Shown here: positions 25,384-38,629 of the stretch, in pieces | Position numbering within the stretch: position 1 is the stretch's first letter | Layout of the letters: the number at the start of each line of letters is the position of its first letter | DNA from: Isoetes taiwanensis | Taxonomy: Eukaryota; Streptophyta; Lycopodiopsida; Isoetales; Isoetaceae | Direction: 5' to 3' | DNA: 64,000 bases | NCBI GenBank assembly: GCA_021234155.1 | Contig: JAJEKV010000084.1 | Location: 3,041,702 to 3,105,701, forward strand | Notes under the pieces: generated by a model | Told to the model about the DNA's origin: nothing | Seen by the model: the letters and a program-made list of their open reading frames with translations, nothing else | Databases searched by the model: none | Made by a program: the position numbers and the translations under genes

Positions 25384-25768
25384 TTAGGGTTTTGTCCACA
25401 CTCTCTCACTAGGGTTTTGCATCGAGGGCCCAAATTCTTGTATCAACGATGTTTTTGAGTCCCCATTTTGGATTCTAAGCGTTCAAAATATCTTCGAAGC
25501 AATACTTCTCTCTTGCCTATTCTCTCACTAGGGTTTTGCATCTAGGGCCCAAATTGTTGTGTTAATGAGTCCCACTTTTGGATTCTAAGCATTCAAAACA
25601 TATTTGAAGCAACACTTCTCCTTACCTATTCTCTCACTAGGGTTTTTGCTTCTAGGGCCCATATTGTTGTGTCAACAATAGTTTTGAGCCCTCATTTTGG
25701 ATTCCAAGCGTCGAAAACATCTTTGAAGCAACACTTCTCTTTTGCCTATTCTCTTACTAGGGTTTTTG
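25384..25768 (+). promoter_or_regulatory. Telo-box minisatellite, unit 2
   Basis: Same array as 10126-10512, upstream of the ATG at 25791. Confidence 0.55.
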
Positions 25769-25790
25769 CTTCCTCGACCTCCAAGCAACC

Positions 25791-26070
25791 ATGGCCACTT
25801 GTGAAAGCCCCCTGCCCTGACCCGCACCTTGAGGGTGACATCCCCCCTCAAGCCACAACCGAAGCCCAAGCCCAACCCCAGCCCTCCAGACCCAGTCGTG
25901 CCAAGGCACGCCCACAACCTGTTGGCCCCTGGCATGACGAGCCCGCCTGGGAGAACCAAGTGGATGGGCCGCCCCTAAAACGACGTCGACCAGACGGCAA
26001 GGACAAGGAAGAAGCCTCTTCCATGAGGAAAGAGGCATGGGCCAAAGCTCAATCAACAAGGTCAGCCTGA
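25791..26070 (+). CDS. Pro-rich hypothetical ORF, unit 2
   Basis: Same locus. The ATG frame stops early because of an extra C near 25815. The downstream frame is open to 26070 and includes RARPQPVGPWHDEPAWENQ and PPLKRRRPDGKDKEEAS. Confidence 0.3.
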
Positions 26071-26342
26071 CAGGCTATTGATAGTGGCTCGTTTATTGGA
26101 GTGGCTCAAGCCCTCCAATAAACCAAGCATTGGCAGAGGCTGAGAAACAACTCGAGTTCCTTATTTTCAGCTTAGCAAGATTTGGTAAAACGTTTATTAT
26201 TATTATTACTAACATTTCAAACGCCATGTTGATATGTTATGAGCGTGCTTTCCTCTTATTTAATGAGCCCAGAAGAGACGGCTTCTAAAAATTACTTACA
26301 AACCCAGTTTTAAAGTGGAAATTATTTAACCACAGTTACGCT

Positions 26343-29300
26343 TCAGCTCAAATTTCTTCCCCCAATAGCTTGTCGTAAATAGTCTCTTGCCTCATAATAT
26401 CTTCCAGCACCTTCGTACAAACTACAAACTACACTTTCTAGATGGGAATCCTTTTCCAATCCACTCCTCAGTCGTTCATACAAAGCTATCCCTTCCTCAA
26501 ATTTACCGTTCTCTTGCAGAACTTTCAAAATGCTTCGATGACAACATGAATCCCTTGCAAGGCCAGATTTTTCCATTTCAAAATACACTCTCAATGCATC
26601 TCTGACCAAACCAGCATTCCCTAATGCAAGGACGACTGCATTATAATGCCTTATGTCTGGAATTATACCAAAGGATTGCATATCAAGAAAGAGTTTTTCT
26701 GCCAAATAGCCCTCTCTTCTCCTAGTGCATGCAGTGAGTAATATGAGGTATGTGACTGGAGTCGGCGCAAAGCCCTGTTGTCGCATTTGAAAGAGTACTT
26801 GCTGAGCTTCTTTAAACAAGCCAGCTAGGGCATAGGCTTCCATCAAGTTGTTATATGCCACCTGATAATATAAGAAAAAGAGTTTAATCCTATGGGATAA
26901 ACTGTTTAACACAATCAAGACAGTTAATGCAAGCAGAAACATAAACCTATACAACCATAAGTGTTTTATTCCAGGGCGCATTTGACATATGGCAAGAAAA
27001 GGTAAAAACCTCATGTAATTTAAACCCTTTCTTCTGTATTTCCTGGAATAAATCGGCAGCCTGCTTATATAAGCCTGCACAGCAAAAACCAAAGTGAAAC
27101 TTAAATTGACAAATGGGCAGGAAGAAAAACAATGGATAAACCTACAAGGCACCAAATTTTTACTTGCTGTCCTTTACCACAAATACCAGGAGAAGTGGAC
27201 TTCCAGTCAATATTATAAAGTTCGTGACAAGTTATTCCAAATTCTCAATCTTATTAAGTTCTCGCATTAAACAAGTTTCCAGATTCTCAATCTTATTAAA
27301 TTCTCATACAAGATAAAATCACATGCAAATTAAAGAACATCTCAAAGGTACGCAGTGCCTATACCTGCTTTTGCGTAGCATTTTATCATTTGAGCATAGA
27401 TCTTTTCATCCAGCTCACAACCAGAGCCCCTCAATGTTGTGAAAAGGTTTATTGCTTTCCTTGTTTGACCACATTTAGTAAAAACACTGCATTATTAAAG
27501 ACAGTAAAATTGAATACCTTCATTTAGTTGTTCAATAAGGGCAAAGCAATCTTTTACACAAAAAACCTTATCATGATATCATATGTCCTAAGTGATGCAG
27601 GAACTGCGGCAGTTTGCATGCCTGAATAGATTTTTATGGCTTCCATTAGTCTCCCTGCAGTAATAAGACTGATCAAACATTTATTTTTACAGAAGAAAAT
27701 GGAAAATTCAGACCAGGTTCAAGTTAACACACCAGCACGAAGAGCAGCTTTCATGATAACATTATATGCCGCAGTATCAAGAATCAAGCCACTACTCTCT
27801 ATATTCAGCAGGAGGGCATCCAGCTCCTTCAACATTCCTACCGCATGCATAGTCCCCAATTAACTTCAAGCAACTGATAACACTTTTGTATTAAAAACAA
27901 AACCAGACTTACCCCCTTTGCTGTATATATTCACCACTGTACTCAAGAGCACAGTGTCTTGTAAAATACGAGATTCCTCTATGCCTTGTATGCAAGCAAT
28001 TGCTTCTTCTAACTTGTTGCACTTCATATACATACTAACCATAGAATTTAGGATGAAATTACTAGGCACATGCTCATTCTTGAATAAACCATCAAACAAA
28101 CTCTTTGCTCTTTCATACTGGTGAGTGTTTCCATAGAGAACGCAATCAGATGACCAATTGTTTCCTCACTTTGCTTGAACCCCTTTTGAGCAGCTAACCA
28201 ACAAAAATATTCAGCTTGAAGGATTTCCCCTGCAATATTTAATAATTATGCAACCCTTAAAATTTAGATGTACAACTAATTTATAAATTAAAAGGCAATA
28301 AAAGAAATTACTAACCAGCTTTAATGAGGACAAAAATAAGCTGATTATATAGTCCATCATCAAAAGCATAGGCCCCATCTTTCAAGTGATTTAGCAACTG
28401 CATTGCCTGATCACGCTTAGCAAACTTAAAATACAGTTTCACCATTTGAATCACAGCAATGCCATCAACTTCAGCATACTTGGTAAAAACATTTTCTGCT
28501 TCCATCAGACGACCATTTTCGCCATATGCAGTTAACATCGTTGTCAGTATTATACCATTTGGGAAATATCCTTCTTGTTGCATATCTGCAAGAACCATGC
28601 CAGCTTTGTCGACCATGTTGGCTTTACAATACAGTTTAATGATTGTCCCATACAACACTTCATCAGGCTTGACTGAAGACCGCCTCATAAGTGCAAACAA
28701 CTTTTCTGCCTCTTCAAAGAGATCATTATCTGCATACAAGTTTAGCATATTACTAAAAGCATTCATGTCTGCAGTACCAAGCTCGAGCATTATGTCTAAC
28801 ACTTTAGAAGCCTTTGTTATATTCCCAACCTTTGCAAAACAAACGAGAAAAATGCTCCAGGCTCTATTTGGAACTGTAAAGCCCTTTTTAAGGAGTTCTT
28901 CCAGAACGCGCACTGCCTCTTCATGCAGTGCACGTTTTAAATACATGTGGGCCATCACAAGGTAAGTACTTGCATCTATAAGAAGCCCAAGCTGGTTTAC
29001 CTCCCTAAATAGCTGCTCAGCTTCTTCATAAAGCCCAGCCTTGCCATATATAGTAATGATTGTAGTATACACCACCTCATCTGCTGGACACCCACTCTTT
29101 ACCATCTCAGAAAATATTGATGCTGCGAGTTCATAGTTTCCAGCTTTATCACAGAGGTGCAACATAGATGAATAAGTGACCTTGTTTGGGCTTATCCCCT
29201 GCAACTTCATAGCTTGGAATGCTGCAAGTGCATCCTGGTATTTTTCTAGTTTCTCCATCATTTTAATAGCCATGTTATACACAATTTCATCAGGATAATC

Positions 29301-30420
29301 TTCAAACACTTTCAAACCTTCCACAAACTTTCCTAATGTCTTGTAGATGCCAATCATAAGAACAAAAGTTTGAGGAAGTGGCTGCACGTTTGCTTCAATG
29401 ATATCCTCCCAAAGAAGGTTGGCTTCATGCAGTCTTGAAGCTTTCTTAAGGGATGAGATCATCATAGTAAAAACGATAACAGAAGGCAGCAAACCTCGTT
29501 CTCGCATTGCCTCGTATATGAAAAGCATGTCATCAACATGTCCCCATTTCCTATACGCTAAGACCATGGAGCTAAGACCATGGAGGTAAACGCCACTTCA
29601 TCTGGTTCACACCCAGAATCCACCATCTCCTTCAGAATTCCCTCTGCCAGTGCCAGCTTTCCGGCTTCCCCATATATTCTGAGAAGTATCGTGTATGCAA
29701 TGACACTTGGAATGTACCACATCTGCATCACCCCAACTGTATTTAGTTTCTTGCAACCAAATATATGAAGGAAAAAATTGCGTTCTGAAGGAAGAATCTT
29801 AGTCAAAATATGCCTTTTGAGAGAAGATGAAGAAGAACGTTTACCTGCAGTTTCATCCACTCAAAAAACTCTTGTGCTTGTTTCCAATTTTTCTGCTCCT
29901 TGAGCACCACACACATGTCTCTGAATGAGAGCTTGCCAATCCAAGGTGCCATTACATGTCGAATGTTGTAAGACCCGGAAGGTTCAGATGCAAGGCGCCG
30001 TACTCTAGCTATGGCTGACTGCACCAAGACTCTATACCTTTCAGGCCAGCGCGAATACCCACCTTCTGAATGGTACTGCTCCATTTCTTCTGGAGTTCGA
30101 CGGATCCACTTTGTAGCCTTAGCTTGGCTTCCCTGATTCTTACGAAGCTGGCTTTCCCAAGCCTGGCGCTGTTGAATAATTCGGCGAGCTCCATCATCAG
30201 TTGGAGGGCGTCTGATTCTTCTACGTCTTTGATCCCTTCTGGAAATCCAATCACCATGTTTGCCATCGCTCAGCTTCCAACGCTCACCTTCAACGTCCAA
30301 ATTTTGGCACTTTACTTGAACTCTGCTATTATAGAAAACATGAGATGGGCGATGGCGAGTGAAGAATAGATGGGAAGTGCGACCTACAGATGGATACTGG
30401 GGATGATGAGTAACCTGCAT
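26343..30420 (-). CDS. EMB976: EMB976-like P-class PPR protein, unit 2 copy
   Basis: Exons (high to low): 30420-29845, 29722-28316, 28229-27913, 27837-27733, 27654-27567, 27486-27365, 27074-27010, 26861-26343; all GT..AG with matching phases. The product is about 1,066 aa, close to Arabidopsis At5g27270 as I recall it. The N-terminus is Ser/Arg-rich (plausible plastid transit peptide). The block KLSFRDMCVVLKEQKNWKQA then EFFEWMKLQ is the recognisable EMB976 signature. About two dozen 35-residue PPR repeats follow (for example VIAYTILLRIYGEAGKLA), with no E or DYW domain. Inferred role: organelle RNA binding needed for embryo development. Exon 1 is intact. Lesions: a 14-bp duplication (about 29560-29586), an in-frame 18-bp loss in exon 2 and two extra bases in exon 3 (28136). 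Confidence 0.85.
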
Positions 30421-32003
30421 AGGTAACGGACGGTTTATCCCATCCTACATATTCCTGCATATTGTTCGGGCATATTGTACTATACTAAGATCTGGAAACC
30501 CAATGGGGTGTATTATGGTTTGGGGTGTATGTAGAATTTTTTCCACCACTAATCTTGTAGGATATTCCCCCTAGAGGCATGCGGGGCATTGGCCTGAAAG
30601 GAAGATGTGGTCAAACAGCCATGTTTTGACCCCATCGAATCAATAGAGACAAGAAATCAAATTCAATGGTTGTCAACTAAATCGACAAGAGTAAATACAG
30701 GCACAGAAACATTAGCTGCTAATCCATCTTGTAAAAACAAGTTTGACAAAGAGATTGAAGGGGAATTGAATTGTAGCTGGCGGGAAGCACAATGAACTGC
30801 AAGTAGACTTGAGCAGCTGATGGATAATCTCAAATTAGCTCCTTAATGGCATTAAAACCTTTATCTGCTATTTTCCATCAAAACTTCCAGTATACAAATT
30901 GCAGTCAGTAACAAATGAATATCTGCCCAGCAATAAAGTAAGTTGTCCTCAACGAATGCATGTGAATTGTGTCTTTGTAACAATCTGCAAGAGAGATATC
31001 CAGCAACACACGCACCAAATCCAGCTCATTAAAGAAGTTTCCACTATAGATGAAAACGAAACTTTGTATATCTCAAGCGAGATGTGGTTAATCATTAACC
31101 ACTGATTAATCTGGCCATCCGATATCAACCAGGTGGTTAATGTGGCCAAAAAACCAGGCTTCAAACTGCGGCGGTGGGCAGGGGGGGGGGGCGAAATTTC
31201 AATCAACTGGTTCTTGCTGCTCATGGGCAATTTGATTCGCTCTAAAAACCATGCCAATCGCTTTTATGCTAGATTGATGAAGAGAGGAAGAGATTTGAGG
31301 CAAAATAGTGTCGGATCGACCAAAAAATACCTAAAAACAGTTGGTTCTTGGGCTTCAAACTGTGTTGCGCTTCATGGCTGATACACTGACCACATTAACC
31401 GCATCTCGCTTGAGATATACGGGCTGCCGATGAAAATGACAGACAAAGGAATTTGCCGCAAGGCCTCAACAACACATATCAACGAAGCAAGATTTAAGCT
31501 TGGCTTGGCTAAAACTAAACCAGCAAAGAACACTCAAATCCTTGGCCTCAAACTCAATGATGCCGGAAAAGAATTTACTTCAAACCAAAGAAACAACGCC
31601 CTCTACGAATGGCAAAATGGAGATAGAAAGGCATGTGCAAGAGCACCACGCGCCCATCCACCCCTGGACTACCAACACCAAAGCCCAGAAAACACAAAAA
31701 AAAAAAAAAAAAATACAATCCGTAGCACTACTCCTCCTTGGCCGTAATCGAGGGATCAAGCGTCAGCATTTACTATATTTATATACCAATATGCCCACAT
31801 ACCATACACAATCATATGTAATAAATATATTGTTCATGACCTTGCGATGTTTATTTAGTGTAATTGGTTTAGTATTTTACGTTGGGCTGTATACAAAATC
31901 ATATATTGATTTTAGGGTCTGCATTTTTTGCCCTGGATTTTCATGGCAAGGGTTGGGTGTTGGCATCGCAGAAATATCAGCATGTTGCGTCTATTGGCAG
32001 GTT
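30421..32003. other. Spacer upstream of PPR gene, unit 2
   Basis: As in unit 1, with the foldback at 31066-31420 and an 18-A tract at 31696-31713. Open stretches at 31133-31381 and 31430-31747 exist on the plus strand but match nothing I recognise. Confidence 0.45.
31066..31420. repeat. 355-bp foldback, unit 2
   Basis: Same inverted ends as 46384-46738. Confidence 0.6.
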
Positions 32004-32889
32004 GCATAGGCAGATCAAGGCTAGTCGTCTATTGGCAGGTCGCCCAGGTAGATCTACCAGGCTATATGGTGGTTTCTTGCCAATTTTCTTTTCTTGCATC
32101 CTCTTTTTTTAGCTTGTTGTGTAAAAAGGGAGTAGTAAATTTATGGTTCTTCAGAGAAATTTGGGGTGAAGCTCAGTATGATGCTCACACCATGATCTGA
32201 AATCTGCAAGTGAGAACAGTTAGCAGAACTAGAAGATGGTATTTTCATGGCAGCTATACCTGTCATTGCTAATGGTCGTTTGGAATCACCGCAAGCGACC
32301 AATATTTTGTAGGTTGGTGTACTAGGCGTAGTAATGAATTTGTGGATAAGCCCTTAATAGTTTGATTCTCAACTAGATGCCATTCGCTAGTTTCACATTA
32401 GATAAATCCATAGGCGCCCATTTGTTTGTTCTTGCATCTTTATTTTTCTTGGCCTTTAAAGAAAGTGTTTCTGCCACGTCCACATTCTTGAGAGGGGATG
32501 GAACAAACAGGTTATGTTTGAAGGCAGAGGAGTAGAAGGTGTAACCATTTTGTCAAATTATTTTCCTATATTGTTCTCTTATCCTTAAAACACCGAAGTT
32601 CACCATTTCAAATGGATTCAAGAATAAACGGACAACATTCAAGTAATAGAGGTAGATTGAGTACATGAAGATGATAAGAGCAAGAGTATGGATCTAGGCA
32701 GAGCGCCATTGCATAAATTGGAAGAGATGCAATAGAGCTGGCTGCTTGGGGGGCGGAGAAAAGAAGAAAGCAAAGTAGATAGATCTAGGATGTGTTACTT
32801 GCGGAGGTGGAAAGCCCTTAGTGGGTTTTCTTTATGCATTTGCTTTCATCACCCAAGGCGCACCGCCCAATTCATAAGCATAGCTCCAA

Positions 32890-33495
32890 TGCATGAGCAG
32901 CAGCGCCACCACCTCGATAATTACACCATTGCTCTACACAAGACGCTTCAGGTCTTCAACGGCCAAATGCTTCTAATTTCCTCCAATTCTAAATTGAAGT
33001 TTGCAACTTCGTGGTGGTCCGTTGGTCTTTAGAACAATTGGACCATGTTTTTACACCTTTGATTAACTTGGAAGCGGTATGTAACATCATTACTTTGTCA
33101 TTTTAATTGTCCTCTAGCATGTTAATTTTTTGTCTCTACATAGATCGATGTTTAGACACCAATCTAATGCATAAAGCTTCTATACAATCGCATTTGGAGT
33201 TCATCCAAAATCAAACAACATATCATCTGAGAGGACTTAAGGTTGGAAATGACATTCAAAAGAATCTGGTGGGAGTTTGCTATGATGCTCACCATATCAA
33301 GTTTAGATTTCCACAAGCTTATGCAATGCCTTTACTTAGCTGGAGCATTATAGAGTATAGCTACAAGTATGAAGCAAGAGGGGAATTTTCGGATGTGAAG
33401 GAGCTAATGAGATGGGGATTGGAGTACCTACGAAAGACTCAAACACTTCAGGCACAAATTGATACTAGTATGATCCACATGCACGTGGAACTCGG
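32890..33495 (+). pseudogene. GH9 (KORRIGAN-type) fragment, unit 3
   Basis: Best-preserved copy. An uninterrupted frame covers about 33190-33495 and includes GLKVGNDIQKNLVGVCYDA, PLLSWSIIEYSYKYEA and KELMRWGLEYLRK, ending at donor gtaagt (33496). The stop seen in unit 1 after GLEYL is CGA here. The catalytic Asp pair is still lost (YDAHH) and downstream exons are absent. Confidence 0.75.
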
Positions 33496-33881
33496 GTAAG
33501 TCTTGCCCCTTCTCGATGACTGTCAGCCAGGCCTTTTCGGCTACAAATATATATGTTGACTATATGTTTGTCGCCGATATTGCTGGTCGCTAGCGTGGGC
33601 CAACTTTCTCTGCAGCCAAGAGACTCAAGCAATGGGCGCAATCTCACGGTTCTAAGTCATAATCATTTTGGACTATCTAAAATTTAAATACAATGCAGAT
33701 AAAGAATTATATTGTATTAGTTTTATGGAGATAAATATATTGTATTAGTTTTATCTTTGGGCGTGCATTGTCTTTCTATTTTTAGGACTGTTATTTTTAT
33801 TTTGTCAATGCAATTATATGATTGCTGATACGTATTTCTCTTCGTGTGACATGTACATTAGTAAAAGGCAAGTGATTAGCT

Positions 33882-34225
33882 ATGGTGGTGGGCAGACCTC
33901 TAAGTGTTGTATGCAAGGAACTGGCTCGGGAAAATTGGCCGTTTCTTGTGGGTTTTGGAGTTACTCTGGGTCTCGTAACCAAGCTTTCTCTTTCGCTAAA
34001 TCGTAATACTTTTTCCACTCCCCTTATAACTCAGCCGACTTTTAGCTTATTTTTAATTCGCTGCTTGTTATGATGCAGCTGCAGATGCGCAGAAGTCTCC
34101 CTTTGTAAACAAGAATGCACACAGTGTACTGCACCTCTTGCTTTTCTCGCGATTAAATGTGTGATTTTATTTTTACTAGAACAAGCTAATTCAATGCTTC
34201 ATACAGATTTATAGAGCTTGCTTGA
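33882..34225 (+). CDS. ATP synthase 6 kDa-like gene, unit 3 copy
   Basis: Exon 1 33882-34002, exon 2 from 34079, exon 3 34207-34225. Exon 1 is identical to unit 1. Exon 2 reads PADAQKSPFVNKNAH. The donor after cacag carries one extra T (cacagtgtac against cacaggtac in unit 1), which would shift the last seven codons or move the donor by a base. Confidence 0.55.
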
Positions 34226-35171
34226 CTTCTAATCGTACCATTTAATGCTTGTGATTCAGTTTTTGGAATTGAAAATGTTGTCGTCTTCATTTTGTAGTAT
34301 GTCTTTAAGGCTTGTTTTAATAAACTTCAATTGTCCCTGTGATTGCGGTTTAGTGGAGAAACTGTGATAAGCTAATATGTTTATCCTTAACTTCTTATCT
34401 GGTGTCTATTACAAATTTGCGATTTAGTGGAGAAAATAAGCTAATATTTCTATGTGAACTTCTTATCCGTGTCTATTACAAATTATGTGCATTGTTTGCG
34501 GAAGATCTAAAAAGTTGCGACTTCTCTTTCATGAGTCTAGTTATCCATTATCTTTGGCCGGTGTAAGACTTAAATCACCCAATGAGGCTTTTACAGATGA
34601 ATTGCATTTCCATTTTAGTGTCTTTATCTCTGGTTTAAAACTTTCAACTAGGCCAATGTTACCATTACCCGCACACGTAATAGAAAGCTGCGCTTTTTTA
34701 TGCATAGAAGTATGTAGATTTCTCTTGACCAGACTGCAATATAAAGTTCACTGGAAGTATACAAATTCACTCCTGTACTTTTGTAATCCCAAGACACTTT
34801 ATGCGGGAGCTCCTTAACCTAGTTGGTTTGGGCTGAACTTCATTTATCCACGTTCAAGAATGTGGGGACAGATGTGTGGAAAATGCAGAATGACTAATGC
34901 TTGGTTGATAATTAGAAATATATGGTGGAATTGTTATTCTAGGTACTAATACTACCTTTCATTGTGTGTTTTGCGGATAAGCATGATTGTAGATAAGCCC
35001 TGTTTGCTACCAAAGGCGGCGGGCTCGATCTTTCTTTGTCGTTACATGTACTCGGGAATTGTAATAATGTGAGGGGGTAACTTATGTGTATGATCTTTAA
35101 TAATTTTCAACAATCATAACTTTGTTATGAAATGAAATGGTTCTAGACGATATGATACATTTCGTGTGGGA

Positions 35172-35205
<34 letters not shown>

Positions 35206-38200
35206 ATATATCCACCTACGGATTTAGGATTTTCAAATGTGTTTATCCACCAAATTACGCACAAGACCAAATTCAGAATTAGCGGTCACTCCCCTCACCG
35301 TCTTTAAAATCAAATGCCAAAGTGGTCGTTGTTCCACTATTTTTGCCTAGAAATAGAACACGAAAACTGTAAAAAAGAAAGGTAAAGGGCTACAAAAGCA
35401 CATACGTGAAAACATTCTAAAACAAGTTTTGCGGCCGTCAAGAAAGCCCAAACACATGCTACTAAACTCAAGAAGGCATGGACACATGCAAGCATGCTAC
35501 TAAACTCAAGAACACAATTGGTAACAAGCCTGGGTAAGTGGTCACAAATATCATGCTTGGTTTGTCATTTTTTTCGACGGCGTATTTTGCTTATGCCATG
35601 TGGCATGGGCCAATATCCTGAAATCCTAATCTTGCGTATGAAAATTTCTAGTTTGTTGATCCACTTTACAAAATAGAAATAGGTTCACACTTTTTTGCTG
35701 GGGGCAATAGCTTATTGCCATGTGGCAGGTCTCTACAATGCAAAATTGAAAATGAATAAGGGTGTATCCCTCGGCAATTTCAAACAGCACGTATCAGGTC
35801 CTAGCTACCAGTTTGTGAGACCACCATTCTCATTGCACCTATGATTTGTTTTAACTAGTTCTGACAAAAACTAGGAAGAGGACAAATGAAATCAGGAAGA
35901 GGATAAACTAAATCTTGCTACAGAACAAACCCAATTCTGATTTAGGGTATTTAGAAGCTTTCAAATCCATTTGAATTGGAGTTCCAAACCTGTGCCATAT
36001 CAACAAAATCAAACTCCAGGTGCGGAATGGGAATGCTACTCCCATGCCTGTAACTTACAAGGTGTCACAGTTACCGGCCCTTTTTGGGCGTAATGGGGAT
36101 GCACCCTAACCCCATCTTGCATGACTGGTTCTCTAGGTAGCATTTTTCTTAGGGTTGTCACTGCCGCACTATTCTTGCAGCAAAGTTTTTGCACTGTTTT
36201 TCGAGCAAAGTTCTTCCTTAGGGTTGTTATAGCCACACTGTTCTTTGAGTTCTTGGCAGAGTTTTCGCAGGGCAGGCATAAGCTTTTGCTTTACTGTTTC
36301 TTTCTGACGATCAGAATGTATATGGCTCAATAGCATTTTCTTCTAAAGCTGCATTGTCTATAGAGCTTCATAACCCGGAGTATGAACAAACTGAGATAAA
36401 AGTTTCGCAGGACAGGGCAAAATCTTTGCAATTTTCCTCGGATCTGCTTAATAAGGATCGGATCTTCGCCAACTATTCAAGAGCTCTGTAGAAATTGTGA
36501 GGAAAAAAAAGGATGGAGGGGTTCCCTATTTTGCACGGTAATGGCATTTCTTCTGCCATATCCGTTTATCCAGTGGGCTGCTCCTGCTCTTGGCTACCGC
36601 TAGTCGCAGTAGCCATCAGATAAATAGCAGTAGCTAAAGAACAACTATTCGCCATAGTCACAAAAGGTAAAGTATATTTCGTCATAGCCATGAAAGGCAA
36701 ACAAAGATCCACATCCATGAATATCAAGTGCCTGATTCAAATAATTTAATGTATTGTAATGTAATATATTCACAATAGAGGGAACCTGGGAGGTGGTGGC
36801 ACTAGGCAATTCAAATTAGGTGCTAGGGTTGCTACGGACGTCATACTTGGGATAGGTTCAATACTCCATACGTTTTATATGCAATACGTATTATTCATAT
36901 GATACGGCACAAATTTATAAATTAGAAAAATATGAACTTACCTTCCTCCTTCCATCTGTGCTCCTCATACCACAGGCCTTGCATTCTAAGCTTCAATAGA
37001 ATTATGTAGAATTCAAACTAGCATCTTTTTTTATAATCATGGACTTCTGTTCTTTATCTAAGCTATCAACATAGCCATGATGAATGGTCCAAGAAAGCTT
37101 TGAATAACAACTCCATATAGCAGGATGGAAGACTAACAGCTCCTAATGTTGAACAAGCTTGGCTGCGATGCCTTGTGCCTGCATCTGTGTTAGTAAGTCA
37201 CAATGAGTGTAAGACTAAAAAGATTGTCAAATAACAAGATTGTGGCTTATGTAATCATGCCAAAAACATGAGAGAATAGGCTTTAAACAAGCATTCAAGA
37301 ATGCATAGGACCCATCATACCACACAAGAGCTCTTCCCAATCTTCTATAAATGAGAATTTACTGCTTAGGTCCAAAAATGTGACATGTACTTGGTTGTAG
37401 ACAAATGCCAGGACGTTGCCATCCTTGTTGTGAGCATCAAACGTGCTTGAAGAACTCTTCTAGGTCCTGTGAACTGCATTTTTTTCCATCTTCTCTTTAC
37501 ATAAATGCTTAAAATGAGAGCCAAAATGAGAAGACAACAGTAATAAGAAACCTAAACTATGTATAAAAAGCAAAACATATATGAAGGCCTAAACCCTTGC
37601 CCGGAATTAGCTTCTTCAAACTAAAAACTAGTCTAATCCACTCCCAAACTTTATGGTTCCATGGTTCAGGCCAAGAAACACATTGTTGAAGCTGAAACAG
37701 AGATAAACCTTTGGCAATGCACTTGTATGGTAAGAGGCGAATCAAGCTCATATCAGATAAGAAGTGTAGAGATTTAGGCGAATGAGACGAATCTTTCCAT
37801 AGTCCTCTTGGCGACTCCAAGCTGGGGGGGGGGCCTCCACCGTCGAAATGTTGGCGAACCCCTAAAAAAAAATTAATACAGAGCCTACTCAACATTCGTA
37901 TCCACTTTTCAAGAAACCCCTAAATATAGCATCTTTGCAAAGATTCGCCTCTTAAGGGAAACCCTGGTCTTGCCTAGCATGGCTACAAGATTCCTACAGT
38001 GGCCTAGGCTTATAGTTGGTCCTCGCGTTTGGGGCCGGCTATGGGTCCGACACCTCCTGGGTCGCAGAAAACATGCCTATATGGATGTCCTGGGCTCGAT
38101 GGGCGCGCCTAGCGGTACCATGGATTTTGGAGGGTTCAAGTCGGGTAAGACCGCGTTTGCACCTAGTGGCACGTATTCTCTAGCACATCCAGGGATCCAT

Positions 38201-38629
38201 TATGTTCGGGGAGGAGACACTTCTCTGACATGCCTCATCGGACTAGGGAGATGTAACCCAGAGTAGTCTCATAGGGTGATTCCATGAGATTGCATCTCTG
38301 GAAGGCTACAATCATGTCATAGCATGTTTCAGCCTATCTGCAAAGTGTGCACAAGAGGGGGGGATGGAGTGGACCACCCTAGCCATTGTTCCATGCCATC
38401 CAACACCATGTTATACTTCCGTCTGCTAATATTTTGAGGCCCTGACCGTCGGTTGACCCCATGGATGTCTGAGCCCAGTGTAGTGCCCTTGTTGTGATGG
38501 GTTACTTATGTTACTTTGTACTTGTATTGTCATTTAGTTAAAGATGATGGATGGGCCACCCTTCGTGGTGGTATATTATTTGAGCATGATTGCTGTATGC
38601 TAATATGTATGTACGCTTCCGCTGTATAG
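34226..38629. other. Unit 3 long spacer
   Basis: As in unit 1. The poly-A tract has grown to 29 A (35175-35203). The coding-like patch is at 37979-38266. Confidence 0.5.
36849..36916 (+). mobile_element. 5' end fragment of hAT-type element, unit 3
   Basis: Same 68-bp remnant as at 6305-6372. Confidence 0.75.

Larger units (their letters stand above)
16701..32003. repeat. Tandem segmental duplication, unit 2 (~15.30 kb)
   Basis: Collinear with units 1 and 3. The first ~3 kb (16.7-19.9 kb) is strongly altered at CAG/CTG sites. From about 21 kb to the end it is nearly identical to unit 3. Confidence 0.95.

Noticed and set aside
28459-28965. Plus-strand frames opposite PPR exon 2 (also 43769-44278 and 26387-26605)
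   Set aside because: Antisense shadows of the PPR coding sequence. The minus strand carries the recognisable repeats and splice sites.
1459-32003. RIP-like C-to-T mutation of duplicated DNA
   Set aside because: Differences are mainly indels and multi-base rewrites at CAG/CTG, not C-to-T or G-to-A transitions.
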